Positions 29,681 to 38,657 of a stretch of 64,000 nucleotides of DNA are shown in pieces. The notes under the pieces were generated by a model, which was given only the letters and a program-made list of their open reading frames with translations, had not been told where the DNA came from and did no database searches. Source of the stretch: Rhizobium leguminosarum (lineage in GTDB: Bacteria; Pseudomonadota; Alphaproteobacteria; Rhizobiales; Rhizobiaceae); NCBI RefSeq assembly GCF_001679785.1, contig NZ_CP016286.1, positions 1,550,001-1,614,000 of the forward strand, in the 5' to 3' direction. Each line of letters starts with the position of its first letter. The stretch's first letter is position 1. The translations under genes and the position numbers were made by a program.

Positions 29681-30778
29681 ATGTTTGGCATTTTGCCTCT
29701 TGCACGCATCGGCCTTGCCATTGCCCTGATGGTATTGATGCCCCTCGGCGCCGGCGCTCAGGATGCCTTCAAGGAATTCAAACAGCTTGAATCGACGCCG
29801 AAGATGCCGAAGCTCGATGCCTTCATCGCGCCCGGCACGGTGCCCGAAGGGGTCAAGCTGCGCGACGTCCCGATGGAAGCCAAGCTGACGGCGGACGGCA
29901 CGCCGGTCGAGGAAGGCCTCTCCTGGTACGTCTTCAGCCCCATCGCCGGATCCGACGGCAAGCTGCCGCTGATCGCCAGCGCCAAGGGCGGCCCCGCCGC
30001 CTTCCAGCTCGCCCCCGGCGATTATTTCGTCAACGTCTCCTTCGGCCGCGCCGGGGTCACGAAGAAACTGACCGTGCCCGTAGAAGGCGAGGTCGACAAG
30101 CAGGTGATGGTGCTCGATGCCGGCGGCCTGCTGCTCAATGCCGTCTCCGGCGCCGATGCCCGCATTCGCCCCGACCAGTTGAGCTTCTCGATCTATTCCT
30201 CGGAAGTGCGCGACGATGGCGAGCGCGGCCTCGTCGTGGCCGATGTTTCGCCGAATACCGTTGTCCGTCTCAATGCCGGCACCTACCACATCGTTTCCGA
30301 ATATGGCAACGTCAACGCCGTGATCCGCGCCGACATCCAGGTCGAGGCCGGCAAGCTGACCGAGGCGACGATCCAGCATCGCGCCGCGCAGATCACCTTC
30401 AAGCTGGTCTCCGACGCCGGCGGCGAGGCGATCGCCGATACGGCATGGTCGATCCTGACGGCGGCCGGCGACAGCGTCGGCGAAAGTGTCAGCGCCTTTC
30501 CGACCATGGTTCTCGCCGAAGGCGGATATTCCGCCGTCGCCCGCAACAAGGACAAGATCTACCAGCGCGATTTCACCGTCGTCGCCGGCAGGAACACCGA
30601 TGTCGAGGTCCTGATGAAGGACCAGCAGCCGCAGCCGCCGGTCAGCGCGGCCCGCACGGTGCAGCAGGTACCGGTCGGCACGCCACCGCCGCCGGGCGTC
30701 CAGCCGGCTCCGGTGGAACCGCTGCCCTCCTACGAACAGCTCGTGCCGCAGGGCGGCGACGACACCAGCCTCGATTGA
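29681..30778 (+). CDS. Secreted hypothetical protein, Pro-rich C-terminus
   Basis: A 365-residue exported protein. The signal peptide is MFGILPLARIGLAIALMVLM with a cleavage near GAGAQ-DA. The mature part contains repeated beta-rich segments with similar patterns (FQLAPGDYFVNVSFGRAGVT, VRLNAGTYHIVSEYGNVNA and LAEGGYSAVARNKDKIYQRD), each of which looks like a carboxypeptidase-regulatory or DUF-type beta-sandwich. The C-terminal 50 residues are rich in Pro and Gln. No catalytic motif is seen. Cell-envelope binding is a reasonable guess only. The gene faces away from the nitroreductase pair. Confidence 0.7.
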   Translation: MFGILPLARIGLAIALMVLMPLGAGAQDAFKEFKQLESTPKMPKLDAFIAPGTVPEGVKLRDVPMEAKLTADGTPVEEGLSWYVFSPIAGSDGKLPLIASAKGGPAAFQLAPGDYFVNVSFGRAGVTKKLTVPVEGEVDKQVMVLDAGGLLLNAVSGADARIRPDQLSFSIYSSEVRDDGERGLVVADVSPNTVVRLNAGTYHIVSEYGNVNAVIRADIQVEAGKLTEATIQHRAAQITFKLVSDAGGEAIADTAWSILTAAGDSVGESVSAFPTMVLAEGGYSAVARNKDKIYQRDFTVVAGRNTDVEVLMKDQQPQPPVSAARTVQQVPVGTPPPPGVQPAPVEPLPSYEQLVPQGGDDTSLD

Positions 30779-30958
30779 CTTTTACCGCGAGCGGCTTCAG
30801 CTCGAGACGACGTCGGCGCCACTGAGAAGACGGTCATGGCCAGAAGCCTCCGACCGTGCAGCTCAGCAATGCTCAGGCGCAGATTCCATCATTGGCACAG
30901 AATATTTTCTGAAACTCACCCGGGACGACACGTTCCGATCATGGTGATAGATCAGCTT

Positions 30959-30987
30959 CCGACAGCGCCGAAGCCCAGCGCTGTCGG
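30959..30987. terminator. Hairpin downstream of thrS
   Basis: CCGACAGCGC pairs with GCGCTGTCGG (10 bp perfect) around a 9-base loop, 14 bases beyond the thrS stop on the minus strand. No T-run follows. Probably a 3'-end stabilising or weak termination hairpin. Confidence 0.5.
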
Positions 30988-31000
30988 TTCCCGGCCGCTT

Positions 31001-32986
31001 TCAGGCCGCCTTGGCTTTCTTTGCCTCGGCCTTACGACGAATGTCGGGCGGTGTCGCTTCGAGGGTAAGGCTCTCGACGGCGGCGTCGAGCCCCATCGAA
31101 ACCTGGTCCTGGCTGCCGAGGCGCCGGATGTTGACCGTGCGCTCCTCGGCCTCCTTCCTGCCGCAGACGATGATGACAGGAACCTTGGTGACCGAATGCT
31201 CGCGGATCTTGTAGTTGATCTTCTCGTTGCGGAAGTCGGTCTCGACGTTGAGGCCGGCCTCGCGCAGCGCCTCGGCCACCTCAAGCCCGTAGGCGTCGGC
31301 TTCCGAGGTGATCGTTGCGACCACCACCTGCAGCGGCGATACCCAGAGCGGCATGTGGCCGGCGAAGTTCTCGATCAGGATGCCGAGAAAGCGCTCCATC
31401 GAGCCGCAGATGGCGCGATGGATCATCACCGGCTGCGTCTTTTCCGAGTTGCTGTCGATGTAGAAGGCGCCGAACCGTTCCGGCAGGTTGAAGTCGACCT
31501 GCGTCGTCCCGCACTGCCATTCGCGGCCGATCGCATCCTTCAGTGTATATTCGAACTTCGGACCGTAGAAGGCGCCCTCGCCCGGCACGATGCCGGTCTT
31601 GATATTGTTGGACTGCTGCTGGATCGTCTCCAGCACTCCCATCATCACGCTTTCGGCGCGGTCCCACAGCTCGTCCGAACCGACGCGCTTTTCCGGCCGG
31701 GTCGAGAGCTTGATCGTGACTTCATCGAAGCCGAAATCCTTGTAGACCGAAAGGATCAGGTCGTTGATCTTCAGGCATTCGGCGGCCATCTGCTCGTCGG
31801 TGCAGAAGATGTGCGCATCGTCCTGCGTGAAGCCGCGCACGCGCATCAAACCGTGCAGCGCGCCCGACGGCTCGTAGCGATGGACATTGCCGAATTCGGC
31901 GAGCCTGATCGGCAGCTCGCGGTAGGATTTCAGCCCGTGCTTGAAGATCTGGATATGGCCGGGGCAGTTCATCGGCTTCAGCGCGAAGACGCGGTCGTCA
32001 TCGGTGTCGTCGCCGGCAACCGTTACCTTGAACATGTTGTCGCGATACCAGCCCCAGTGACCGGAGGTTTCCCACAGCGACTTGTCGAGCACCTGCGGCG
32101 CATTGACTTCCTGATAATCGCCGGCCAGCCGGCGGCGCATATAGGCGACCAGCGTCTGGAATACGCGCCAGCCCTTGCCGTGCCAGAAGACGACGCCGGG
32201 ACCCTCTTCCTGGAAATGGAAGAGATCCATCTCGCGGCCGAGGCGGCGATGATCGCGCTTTTCGGCTTCGGCAAGCATATGCAGGTAGTTGTCGAGTTCC
32301 GACTGTTCGGCGAAGGCCGTGCCGTAGATGCGGCTCAGCATCGGATTGTTGCTGTCGCCGCGCCAATAGGCGCCGGCTACCTTCAAGAGCTTGAAGGCGG
32401 AACCGATCTGGCCGGTCGAGGCCATGTGCGGGCCGCGGCAGAGGTCGAACCAGTCGCCCTGGTAATAGATCTTGAGATCCTGCCCTTCCGGGATCGCATC
32501 GACGAGTTCGACCTTGTACTGCTCGCCCTTGTCGGCGAAGACCTGTTTCGCCTTCTCGCGCGACCAGACCTGCTTGGTGAAGGCGGCGTTGCGGGCGATG
32601 ATCTCCTTCATCTTCTTTTCGATCTTCGGCAGATCGTCGAGTGTGAAAGGCTCGTTCTTGGCGAAGTCGTAATAGAAACCGTTTTCGATGACCGGGCCGA
32701 TCGTCACCTGGGTGCCGGGCCACAGCTCCTGCACCGCTTCGGCCATGACATGCGCCGCGTCGTGGCGGATGAGTTCGAGCGCGCGGTCGTCATTGCGGGT
32801 GATGATCTCGATCCTGCCTGTTGTCACGGGATCGGAAAGGTCGCGCACGGTGCCGTCGATTGCAACGGCGACCGCCTTCTTGGCGAGCGACTTGGAAATG
32901 GATTCGGCGACATCCCGGCCGGTTGCGCCGGCATCATAGCCGCGCACGGAACCATCGGGAAATGTCAGGGAAATAGCTTGGGACAT
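31001..32986 (-). CDS. thrS: Threonyl-tRNA synthetase
   Basis: A 661-residue class II aminoacyl-tRNA synthetase. An N-terminal TGS domain (about 1-60) and an editing domain with [17 protein letters not shown] (His-x-x-x-His) precede the catalytic core. [15 protein letters not shown] carries the zinc Cys, [20 protein letters not shown] is class II motif 2, and [21 protein letters not shown] is motif 3. A C-terminal anticodon-binding domain follows. The start has AAGGAGA 8 bases upstream and agrees with [13 protein letters not shown]. Confidence 0.97.
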   Translation of the reverse strand: MSQAISLTFPDGSVRGYDAGATGRDVAESISKSLAKKAVAVAIDGTVRDLSDPVTTGRIEIITRNDDRALELIRHDAAHVMAEAVQELWPGTQVTIGPVIENGFYYDFAKNEPFTLDDLPKIEKKMKEIIARNAAFTKQVWSREKAKQVFADKGEQYKVELVDAIPEGQDLKIYYQGDWFDLCRGPHMASTGQIGSAFKLLKVAGAYWRGDSNNPMLSRIYGTAFAEQSELDNYLHMLAEAEKRDHRRLGREMDLFHFQEEGPGVVFWHGKGWRVFQTLVAYMRRRLAGDYQEVNAPQVLDKSLWETSGHWGWYRDNMFKVTVAGDDTDDDRVFALKPMNCPGHIQIFKHGLKSYRELPIRLAEFGNVHRYEPSGALHGLMRVRGFTQDDAHIFCTDEQMAAECLKINDLILSVYKDFGFDEVTIKLSTRPEKRVGSDELWDRAESVMMGVLETIQQQSNNIKTGIVPGEGAFYGPKFEYTLKDAIGREWQCGTTQVDFNLPERFGAFYIDSNSEKTQPVMIHRAICGSMERFLGILIENFAGHMPLWVSPLQVVVATITSEADAYGLEVAEALREAGLNVETDFRNEKINYKIREHSVTKVPVIIVCGRKEAEERTVNIRRLGSQDQVSMGLDAAVESLTLEATPPDIRRKAEAKKAKAA

Positions 32987-33110
32987 CGAAATTCTCCTTG
33001 TCCAGTCCCGCCAACGAATGCGGGTGGTTGACATGAAAGCGCCTCCGCGGAGCTGAATGCGCAGCCGCCTGATAGCCAGATTTCCTGTCTGAGTAAAGAA
33101 AAAGCGGGGG

Positions 33111-33638
33111 TTATATAATCATTTGAGTCAGCCCGCGCACGGTGTTCCAGTTGCGCATCGTACCGACGCCGAGCCGCTTGGTCGTCAGCGCCGAAAGCAG
33201 CTTGGATTGGCTCGGCTTGCCGGCGAAATCGATCCAGAGATCGCCGCCGACGACGGCGATGCGCTGTCCCTCCGTCATCAGCGGTTTCAGTGCCTCCACC
33301 TTCTTGGGATCGACCGGCAGACGCATTACCCGGACGATGACCTGGTCGCCATTGCCGTCCTTGAAGGGATTGGTGCTGCAAAGCGCCATCCAGGTGCAGT
33401 CGCTGCGCACGATAATATCGACATGTTTGCCGAACTTTTCTTCAAAAGCCTCCTCCAGATGGGTCTCGATTTCGTGCGGCCGCATTTCGTCGGCCTCGAA
33501 GACAAGATTGCCTGTGGAAACCAGCGTGCGCGGCTCGCGATAACCGAGCTCTTCGGCAAGTGCGCGCAAATCCTGCATGATGACGCGGCGGTCGGGCGTC
33601 AGGACAATGCTGTGCAGCAGGGCGATGAAGGTGCTCAT
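33111..33638 (-). CDS. DUF1697 domain-containing protein
   Basis: A 175-residue protein. It begins [20 protein letters not shown], and [20 protein letters not shown] fits the DUF1697 pattern [40 protein letters not shown] is the conserved C-terminal motif. DUF1697 proteins are widespread small cytoplasmic proteins of unknown function. The gene begins 5 bases after the yidD stop, so it is probably the last gene of the scaffold-yidD-DUF1697 operon. Confidence 0.85.
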   Translation of the reverse strand: MSTFIALLHSIVLTPDRRVIMQDLRALAEELGYREPRTLVSTGNLVFEADEMRPHEIETHLEEAFEEKFGKHVDIIVRSDCTWMALCSTNPFKDGNGDQVIVRVMRLPVDPKKVEALKPLMTEGQRIAVVGGDLWIDFAGKPSQSKLLSALTTKRLGVGTMRNWNTVRGLTQMII

Positions 33639-33643
33639 GGCGC

Positions 33644-34048
33644 TCACCCTTTCTTCCGCCCGAGGGCGAGATAGCGCCAAGGCGTCCACCAGCGGAAGCT
33701 GTCGCCGAGCATCTCCGGCACCTGGTCGAGGCCGCTGGTGCCGCCCGGGCCGCAGCGGCCGACGCGAAACAGCGTCATCCAGCCGCCGGCCCAGAGGCCG
33801 TGGCGGGCGATCGACTCGTAGCCGTATTCGGAGCAGGTCGGGATATGGCGGCAGGAATTGCCGACAAAGCCGGAAAGCGTCAGCTGGTAGAGGCGGATCA
33901 GCCCCATGCCGAGCAGGCGGTCGGGCGTCTTCCGGAACGGACCGGTATAGTTGCGGGAAGTGCGTGCGGCCTTTTCGCGCGGCTTGTCCGATCCGGCGGC
34001 GGCGCCGTCGTCCTCATCATCGGCCTGCCGAACGCAGAACTCGCACAT
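33644..34048 (-). CDS. yidD: Membrane protein insertion efficiency factor YidD
   Basis: A 134-residue protein. The core about 45-120 has IRLYQLTLSGFVGNSCRHIP and TCSEYGYESIARHGLWAGGW, both diagnostic of YidD. GRCGPGGTSGLDQVP ends the domain. YidD helps YidC-dependent insertion of membrane proteins and is normally next to rnpA and yidC; here it is in a different neighbourhood, as in other rhizobia. An N-terminal acidic/basic extension (residues 1-40) with CEFCVR is unusual compared with the 85-residue E. coli protein. Confidence 0.92.
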   Translation of the reverse strand: MCEFCVRQADDEDDGAAAGSDKPREKAARTSRNYTGPFRKTPDRLLGMGLIRLYQLTLSGFVGNSCRHIPTCSEYGYESIARHGLWAGGWMTLFRVGRCGPGGTSGLDQVPEMLGDSFRWWTPWRYLALGRKKG

Positions 34049-34053
34049 GTCAG

Positions 34054-34500
34054 TTACGCCTCGACAACTTCCGCCCGTTTCGCCTCGATCTGCCCGATCG
34101 CATCGACGACGGCATCGAAGGTCAGCATCGTCGAGGCATGGCGGGCCTTGTAGTCCCGCACCGGCAGCAGATAGCGCATGTCTTCGAATCGTCCACGAGG
34201 CCCCGCCCCGTCCGCTTTCAACATGGCGAGCATGTCCTGGCGGGCCTGGCGCAATTCGTCCGACGTGGCGCCGACCACATGGCGGGCCATGATAGAGGAC
34301 GAGGCCTGGCCGAGCGCGCAGGCCTTCACGTCATGGGCAAAACCGGTCACGGTGTCGCCATCCATTTTCAGCCAGATCCGCACCTTCGAGCCGCAGAGCT
34401 TCGAATGGGCCTGGGCGCTGGCATCGGCATCATCAAGCGTGCCGGTCAGCGGAATATTGCCGGCGAATTCGAGGATTTTGCTGTTGTAGATATCGTCCAT
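34054..34500 (-). CDS. IscU/NifU-like iron-sulfur scaffold protein
   Basis: A 148-residue protein of the NifU N-terminal (IscU) fold. MDDIYNSKILEFAGN is the typical start, SKLCGSKVRIWL has the first Cys (residue 36) and KACALGQASSSIM the second (61). The third ligand Cys seen in IscU and SufU is absent: the equivalent region reads FEDMRYLLPVRDYKARHAS. This alphaproteobacterial subgroup may therefore not assemble clusters like IscU. It is first in a minus-strand operon with yidD (5-base gap). Confidence 0.8.
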   Translation of the reverse strand: MDDIYNSKILEFAGNIPLTGTLDDADASAQAHSKLCGSKVRIWLKMDGDTVTGFAHDVKACALGQASSSIMARHVVGATSDELRQARQDMLAMLKADGAGPRGRFEDMRYLLPVRDYKARHASTMLTFDAVVDAIGQIEAKRAEVVEA

Positions 34501-34809
34501 GCTGGATTTCCGCTCCAAAATCACTGCGGATCGGCCTCTCTGGGAGCGTTATTGTCGTCAAAACAAAAAACACACCGTGTCGTGTGAGGATACTTACATA
34601 TAATGGCCGTCTTCCTATATGTATGTCGTTCGAAGGCCATGAAAATGCAATGGCCTGGTGTAAGTTTGATTGGGAAACCGTGCCGGACGGGCGTTGAAAT
34701 TGCCCTGAAAGCCCCGGAGCCTGCCAAAGGTGCATGAATTCCCGCATGGGATTGACCAGTGGCGATTCCGACAGATGGGTCCGCGGTGCGGACCAGGAGA
34801 CCATTGTTC
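34501..34809. other. Divergent intergenic region before folE
   Basis: This 309-base region separates the scaffold gene (minus) from folE (plus). It is AT-rich around 34555-34625 and contains an inverted repeat at 34596-34622. Frames crossing it are shadows. It should hold promoters for both units. Confidence 0.5.
34596..34622. promoter_or_regulatory. Candidate operator, ACATATA inverted repeat
   Basis: ACATATA and TATATGT form a 7-bp inverted repeat with a 13-base spacer, and the first arm overlaps a TATAAT-like hexamer (CATATAATGG). Position between the two divergent genes suggests a regulator-binding site for folE, the scaffold operon, or both. No regulator is proposed. Confidence 0.35.
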
Positions 34810-35424
34810 ATGGACGCCATCGTAAAGAATTTTCCGCAGACGAACCGCGACTCGGATCGCCCCTCCCAGCAGGAGGCCGAGGAAGCCGTTCGCGTTCTGC
34901 TGCGCTGGGCCGGTGACGACCCGACACGTGAAGGCCTGCTCGAAACGCCGGCCCGCGTCGTCAAATCGTACCGCGAGCTTTTTTCCGGTTACGACATGGC
35001 GGCGGAAGACGTGCTCGGCCGCACCTTCGAGGAGGTCGCCGGTTACGACGACATGGTCCTCGTCAAGGATATTCCGTTCTACTCGCATTGCGAACACCAC
35101 ATGGTGCCGATCATCGGCAAGGCCCACGTTGCCTACATGCCTGACGGGCGTGTGCTCGGCCTGTCGAAGATTGCCCGTGTTGTCGAGATCTATGGCCGCC
35201 GCCTGCAGACGCAGGAAACGATGACCGCGCAGATCGCCCGCGCGATCGACGATACGCTTAATCCGCGCGGTGTCGCCGTGTTGATCGAGGCCGAACATAT
35301 GTGCATGGCGATGCGCGGCGTTCAGAAGCAGGGCTCGACCACGTTGACGACGACGTTTACGGGAACGTTCAAGACTGAGCCGGCCGATCAGGCCCGCTTC
35401 ATGACCATGGTGCGGAGCCGCTGA
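34810..35424 (+). CDS. folE: GTP cyclohydrolase I
   Basis: A 204-residue enzyme that makes dihydroneopterin triphosphate from GTP, the first step of folate synthesis. Zinc ligands are visible in [12 protein letters not shown] and in [11 protein letters not shown] (second Cys). [18 protein letters not shown] and [18 protein letters not shown] [17 protein letters not shown] are conserved core strands. The start MDAIVKNF is preferred; a longer frame upstream would overlap the promoter region. hisI follows 25 bases downstream on the same strand. Confidence 0.97.
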   Translation: MDAIVKNFPQTNRDSDRPSQQEAEEAVRVLLRWAGDDPTREGLLETPARVVKSYRELFSGYDMAAEDVLGRTFEEVAGYDDMVLVKDIPFYSHCEHHMVPIIGKAHVAYMPDGRVLGLSKIARVVEIYGRRLQTQETMTAQIARAIDDTLNPRGVAVLIEAEHMCMAMRGVQKQGSTTLTTTFTGTFKTEPADQARFMTMVRSR

Positions 35425-35449
35425 TACCGGCTCCCTCAGGAGGGCCGCG

Positions 35450-35902
35450 ATGAGTCAACTGATCTTCAATCAACCATCCGAGGACAAGTCGGCGTTGGAA
35501 GACGCCGGCGATTTCACGCCGCGTTTCGACGACCGCGGCCTGATCACCGCGATCGTCACCGACGCCGGCGACGGCGAGCTGCTGATGGTGGCGCATATGA
35601 ATGCCCAGGCGCTGGCGCTGACCATTCAGACCGGCACGGCGCACTATTTCAGCCGTTCGCGCGGCAAGCTCTGGAAGAAGGGCGAGACCTCGGGCAATCT
35701 CCAGACGGTGAAGGAAATCCGCACCGATTGTGATCAGGACGCCATCTGGCTGAAGGTCGAGGTCGCTGGCCACGACGCCACCTGTCACACCGGCCGCCGC
35801 TCCTGCTTCTACCGGACGATCACGCTTCGAGACGGAAAGCCGATGCTTGATATCGTTGACGATGAGCTTCATTTCGATCCGCAGGATGTCTACGGAAAAT
35901 AG
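35450..35902 (+). CDS. hisI: Phosphoribosyl-AMP cyclohydrolase
   Basis: A 150-residue protein that opens the adenine ring of phosphoribosyl-AMP in histidine synthesis. [17 protein letters not shown] and [18 protein letters not shown] are the classical segments, [13 protein letters not shown] supplies the Mg-binding aspartates, and [11 protein letters not shown] the zinc cysteines. It has no fused HisE domain, as usual in alphaproteobacteria. The ATG has AGGAGGGCC upstream. Confidence 0.96.
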   Translation: MSQLIFNQPSEDKSALEDAGDFTPRFDDRGLITAIVTDAGDGELLMVAHMNAQALALTIQTGTAHYFSRSRGKLWKKGETSGNLQTVKEIRTDCDQDAIWLKVEVAGHDATCHTGRRSCFYRTITLRDGKPMLDIVDDELHFDPQDVYGK

Positions 35903-36018
35903 CCTGATTTTCCTGTCATTTGCTCCTTATTGCGCCAGAAACCGCTTCTCTATACCATTTGGAAACTGAACGGGCACACTATCAAAAATCAAGTGTTCTG
36001 CTGGGAGGGGAGAGCGCC

Positions 36019-36981
36019 ATGCTGAGCTGGAGTCTGCATCGTCAAAGCTCTGAAGGCGAGGGTTCCGATTCCGGCATGTCGACCACGCTCGATATGCTCC
36101 CGCCTCCTGCGCCTCAAAAGAAAATCAAGATCGCGCTGGCACTCGGCGGCGGCGCTGCCCGCGGCTGGGCCCATATCGGCGTGCTGCGCGCCCTCGACGA
36201 GGCAAAGGTCGAGATCGGCATGATTGCCGGCACCTCGATAGGCGCGCTGGTCGGTGGCTGCTATCTCGCCGGCAAGCTTGATGAACTCGAAAGTTTCGCG
36301 CGCTCGCTGACGATGCGCCGCATCGCAAGTCTCCTCGATCTCACCATCGGCGGCAGCGGCCTGTTCGGCGGTATGCGGCTGACCAAGCGCATGCAGGAAC
36401 ATCTCGAAGGCCTGAACGTCGAGGATCTCGACCGGCCGTTCGTCGCGGTCGCGGCCGAGGTCAATACCGGCCATGAGGTCTGGATTGCCAATGGTTCGCT
36501 GATTACGGCGCTGCGCGCCTCCTATGCCCTGCCCGGCATTTTCGAGCCGGTGCGCAGCAATCACCGCACGCTGGTCGACGGCGCACTGGTCAATCCCGTC
36601 CCCGTCTCCGTCTGCCGCGCCTACGAGCAGCCGCTCGTCGTCGCCGTCAATCTCAATTACGATCTCTACGGCCGCTCGGCCGTCGTCCGGCACAATGCCA
36701 GCCTGTCGGCCCAGGAGGTGCAGAAGCAGGAAGAGGCGCCTTATGCGCGCCTCGGCATGACCGGCGTCATGGTGCAGGCCTTCAACATCATCCAGGACAG
36801 GATCGCCCGCGCCCGCCTTGCCGGCGACCCGCCCGACATTTCGCTGCAGCCGCGCCTCAGCTATATCGGCCTTTCCGAATTCCATAGGGCCGGCGAAGCG
36901 ATCGAACGCGGCTACGAGGAAGCCAGAGCCCGGCTCCCCGAGATCCAGCGCATGCAGGAAGTCTACGCAAGCAACCCCTGA
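36019..36981 (+). CDS. Patatin-like phospholipase
   Basis: A 320-residue protein. GGGAARGWAHIGVLRAL (43-59) is the oxyanion hole, GTSIGALVGG (71-80) has the nucleophile Ser73, and LVDGALVNPVPV holds the catalytic Asp of the Ser-Asp dyad. This is the bacterial RssA/YchK-like patatin group, cytoplasmic lipid acyl hydrolases. The N-terminal 35 residues are polar and not conserved. The start follows GGGAGGGGAGAG. Substrate unknown. Confidence 0.9.
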   Translation: MLSWSLHRQSSEGEGSDSGMSTTLDMLPPPAPQKKIKIALALGGGAARGWAHIGVLRALDEAKVEIGMIAGTSIGALVGGCYLAGKLDELESFARSLTMRRIASLLDLTIGGSGLFGGMRLTKRMQEHLEGLNVEDLDRPFVAVAAEVNTGHEVWIANGSLITALRASYALPGIFEPVRSNHRTLVDGALVNPVPVSVCRAYEQPLVVAVNLNYDLYGRSAVVRHNASLSAQEVQKQEEAPYARLGMTGVMVQAFNIIQDRIARARLAGDPPDISLQPRLSYIGLSEFHRAGEAIERGYEEARARLPEIQRMQEVYASNP

Positions 36982-37046
36982 TGCACGTCGTCCGAAAGCG
37001 TGAGGGTTTGGACGACGACGTTAGTCAAGCGAGGCAGGCGAAAACC

Positions 37047-37481
37047 TCAGCCGGCGATATAGGCCTTGATTTCCTCGGCCTCACGCTCGACTTCGGCGAT
37101 GCGCGATTTCACCACGTCGCCGATCGAGATGATGCCGGCAAGCTTGCCGTTGCTTTCCACCGGTACGTGACGGAAACGACGGCTGGTCATCAGCTCCATC
37201 AGCTCGTTGACGGTCGTCTCCTCATGGCAGCGATAGACCTTCGCGGTCATGACCTGGGCCAGCGGTTGGTCGAGGCCTTCCTTGCCGTGTTTGGCGATCG
37301 CATGCACGAGATCGCGCTCGGTGAACATGCCGGAAATCCGGTTCTCCATGCCGACGACGACGATGGCGCCGATCTTCTTTTTGCTGAGGATGGCGGCAGC
37401 CTCGGCGACGGTGGTGCTCGGCGCGGCAGTGATGACGTCCCTGCCCTTCAGGTCGAGGATTGCTTTGACTGAACTGGTCAT
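37047..37481 (-). CDS. CBS-domain pair protein
   Basis: A 144-residue protein made of two CBS domains: ILDLKGRDVITAAPSTTVAE to ISGMFTERDLVHAI (about 8-65), and VMTAKVYRCHEETTVNELME to KLAGIISIGDVVKSRI (about 75-132). CBS pairs bind AMP, ATP or SAM and sense energy state. As a stand-alone pair it probably regulates other proteins. No fused enzyme or transporter. Its gene converges with the patatin gene, with a 65-base hairpin-containing gap. Confidence 0.9.
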   Translation of the reverse strand: MTSSVKAILDLKGRDVITAAPSTTVAEAAAILSKKKIGAIVVVGMENRISGMFTERDLVHAIAKHGKEGLDQPLAQVMTAKVYRCHEETTVNELMELMTSRRFRHVPVESNGKLAGIISIGDVVKSRIAEVEREAEEIKAYIAG

Positions 37482-37574
37482 TCGAACCTCCTATGTCCGT
37501 GAAACACTTGTCACAGGCATCCGCGGCGGTTTCTCCCCCCGGCACGGATATAGATCGATCGTGCACTGCCCGGC

Positions 37575-38363
37575 TCAGGATTGCAACATATCCTTCTCGG
37601 TTCCGTCAGGTTCCATCACCGGCGGGCGCGGCGCCCGGTCGAACAGCGAAAACAGCAGGAAGCCGAACACGAAACCGCCGATATGCGCGTCCCACGCAAT
37701 CGCCTGGTCGCTGTCGCCGACGAGCGGGATGCCGACGGCGATCAGCGCATTACCGACCAGCCAGAGCAGCATGAAGATGATGACGGTGCGGCTCTTCAGC
37801 GCCTCGACGATGGAAAGCCGGGGATTGAGATGCGCAGGCAGCATCGGCCGCCGTTCGGCCGGAAAGGCGAATCGGCAGGCGGCCCCCATCAGCCCGGAGA
37901 TGACGCCCGACGCACCGATCAGCAGCGACACGTCTCCCCAGTTCAGGGCCGCGTGCAGAATGGCGGATGCGACGGCGGAAAAAACCCAGAAGAGCACGAA
38001 ACGCAGCGTCCCGATGCGGCGCACGACCGGCGCGCCGAAGGCCATCAGCCAGAAAGCGTTGAAGACGATATGCTGGACGCTGCCGTGCAGCAGCGAATAA
38101 GTGACGGGCGTCCAGAACAGCTCCGGCCCCTGCTGCGACAGCGGAATCACATAGCGGGCGGGAACGAAGCCGAAGGTGAAGAATAGCCAGTTCAGCGCAT
38201 CGTCGGACAGCAGGAGCTCCTGCACCGCATAGATGATACCAAGCAGGCAAAGGCTGAAGAACAGCGCCGGCGGAAGGTTGAAGACCGGTTCACGCGGTCG
38301 TGCCGGCGGCTGGACCTCGGGAGGTTCGGGCGCCTTGCGCGGCTCGGCCGTCTGCTCATTCAT
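37575..38363 (-). CDS. Rhomboid-family intramembrane serine protease
   Basis: A 262-residue membrane protein with six or so hydrophobic segments. The catalytic Ser is in LIGASGVISGLMGAA and the catalytic His in WDAHIGGFVFGFLL. LLHGSVQHIVFNAFWLMAFG carries the conserved His and Asn that help form the oxyanion hole. The N-terminal 35 residues are polar and Pro-rich. The likely role is cleavage of membrane proteins in the lipid bilayer; natural targets are unknown. The minus-strand leader contains a strong terminator (38410-38440), suggesting regulation or an upstream sRNA. Confidence 0.9.
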   Translation of the reverse strand: MNEQTAEPRKAPEPPEVQPPARPREPVFNLPPALFFSLCLLGIIYAVQELLLSDDALNWLFFTFGFVPARYVIPLSQQGPELFWTPVTYSLLHGSVQHIVFNAFWLMAFGAPVVRRIGTLRFVLFWVFSAVASAILHAALNWGDVSLLIGASGVISGLMGAACRFAFPAERRPMLPAHLNPRLSIVEALKSRTVIIFMLLWLVGNALIAVGIPLVGDSDQAIAWDAHIGGFVFGFLLFSLFDRAPRPPVMEPDGTEKDMLQS

Positions 38364-38409
38364 CTGTGTTTTGCCTCGTTGAGGCCACAGCCATACAGGA
38401 GCGACTGTC

Positions 38410-38440
38410 AAAAAAAAAGCCGTCCGAAGTGCCGGACGGC
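38410..38440 (-). terminator. Strong minus-strand terminator without an obvious gene
   Basis: On the minus strand GCCGTCCG and CGGACGGC form an 8-bp stem around a 6-base loop, followed by nine U residues. It lies 47 bases upstream of the rhomboid start and downstream of no minus-strand gene. It must end either a small RNA or a leader transcript. Confidence 0.85.
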
Positions 38441-38657
38441 GTACCGGGAGCTCCAGGAAAAGACCTCGGCCCGGGCAGGTTGTGCTGAACTTCGAAAGTC
38501 GAAGCGATGGCAGGACAGTGTCACGACAGGCACTGCATCTCAACCGAAACCATCTCTTAACCTTAACCGCCGCGATCTGGCATGAAATCCGCAAGGTAGA
38601 GCCTGTAAGGGCAATGACTGCCCGAAAATGCTCCGGAATGGGACAGGTTGGTGTGAA
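38441..38657 (-). ncRNA. Candidate sRNA or rhomboid leader
   Basis: This intergenic stretch between the divergent rhomboid and PAS_5 genes ends, on the minus strand, in the strong terminator at 38410-38440. The minus strand can fold small hairpins before it (CTTCGA/TCGAAG and CAGTG/CACTG). No open frame with a ribosome-binding site is seen. The exact 5' end is not determinable. It could be an independent sRNA or an attenuated leader. Confidence 0.35.

Noticed and set aside
30836-33031. A 731-residue plus-strand frame opposite thrS
   Set aside because: Exact antisense of threonyl-tRNA synthetase with no independent ribosome-binding site or motif.
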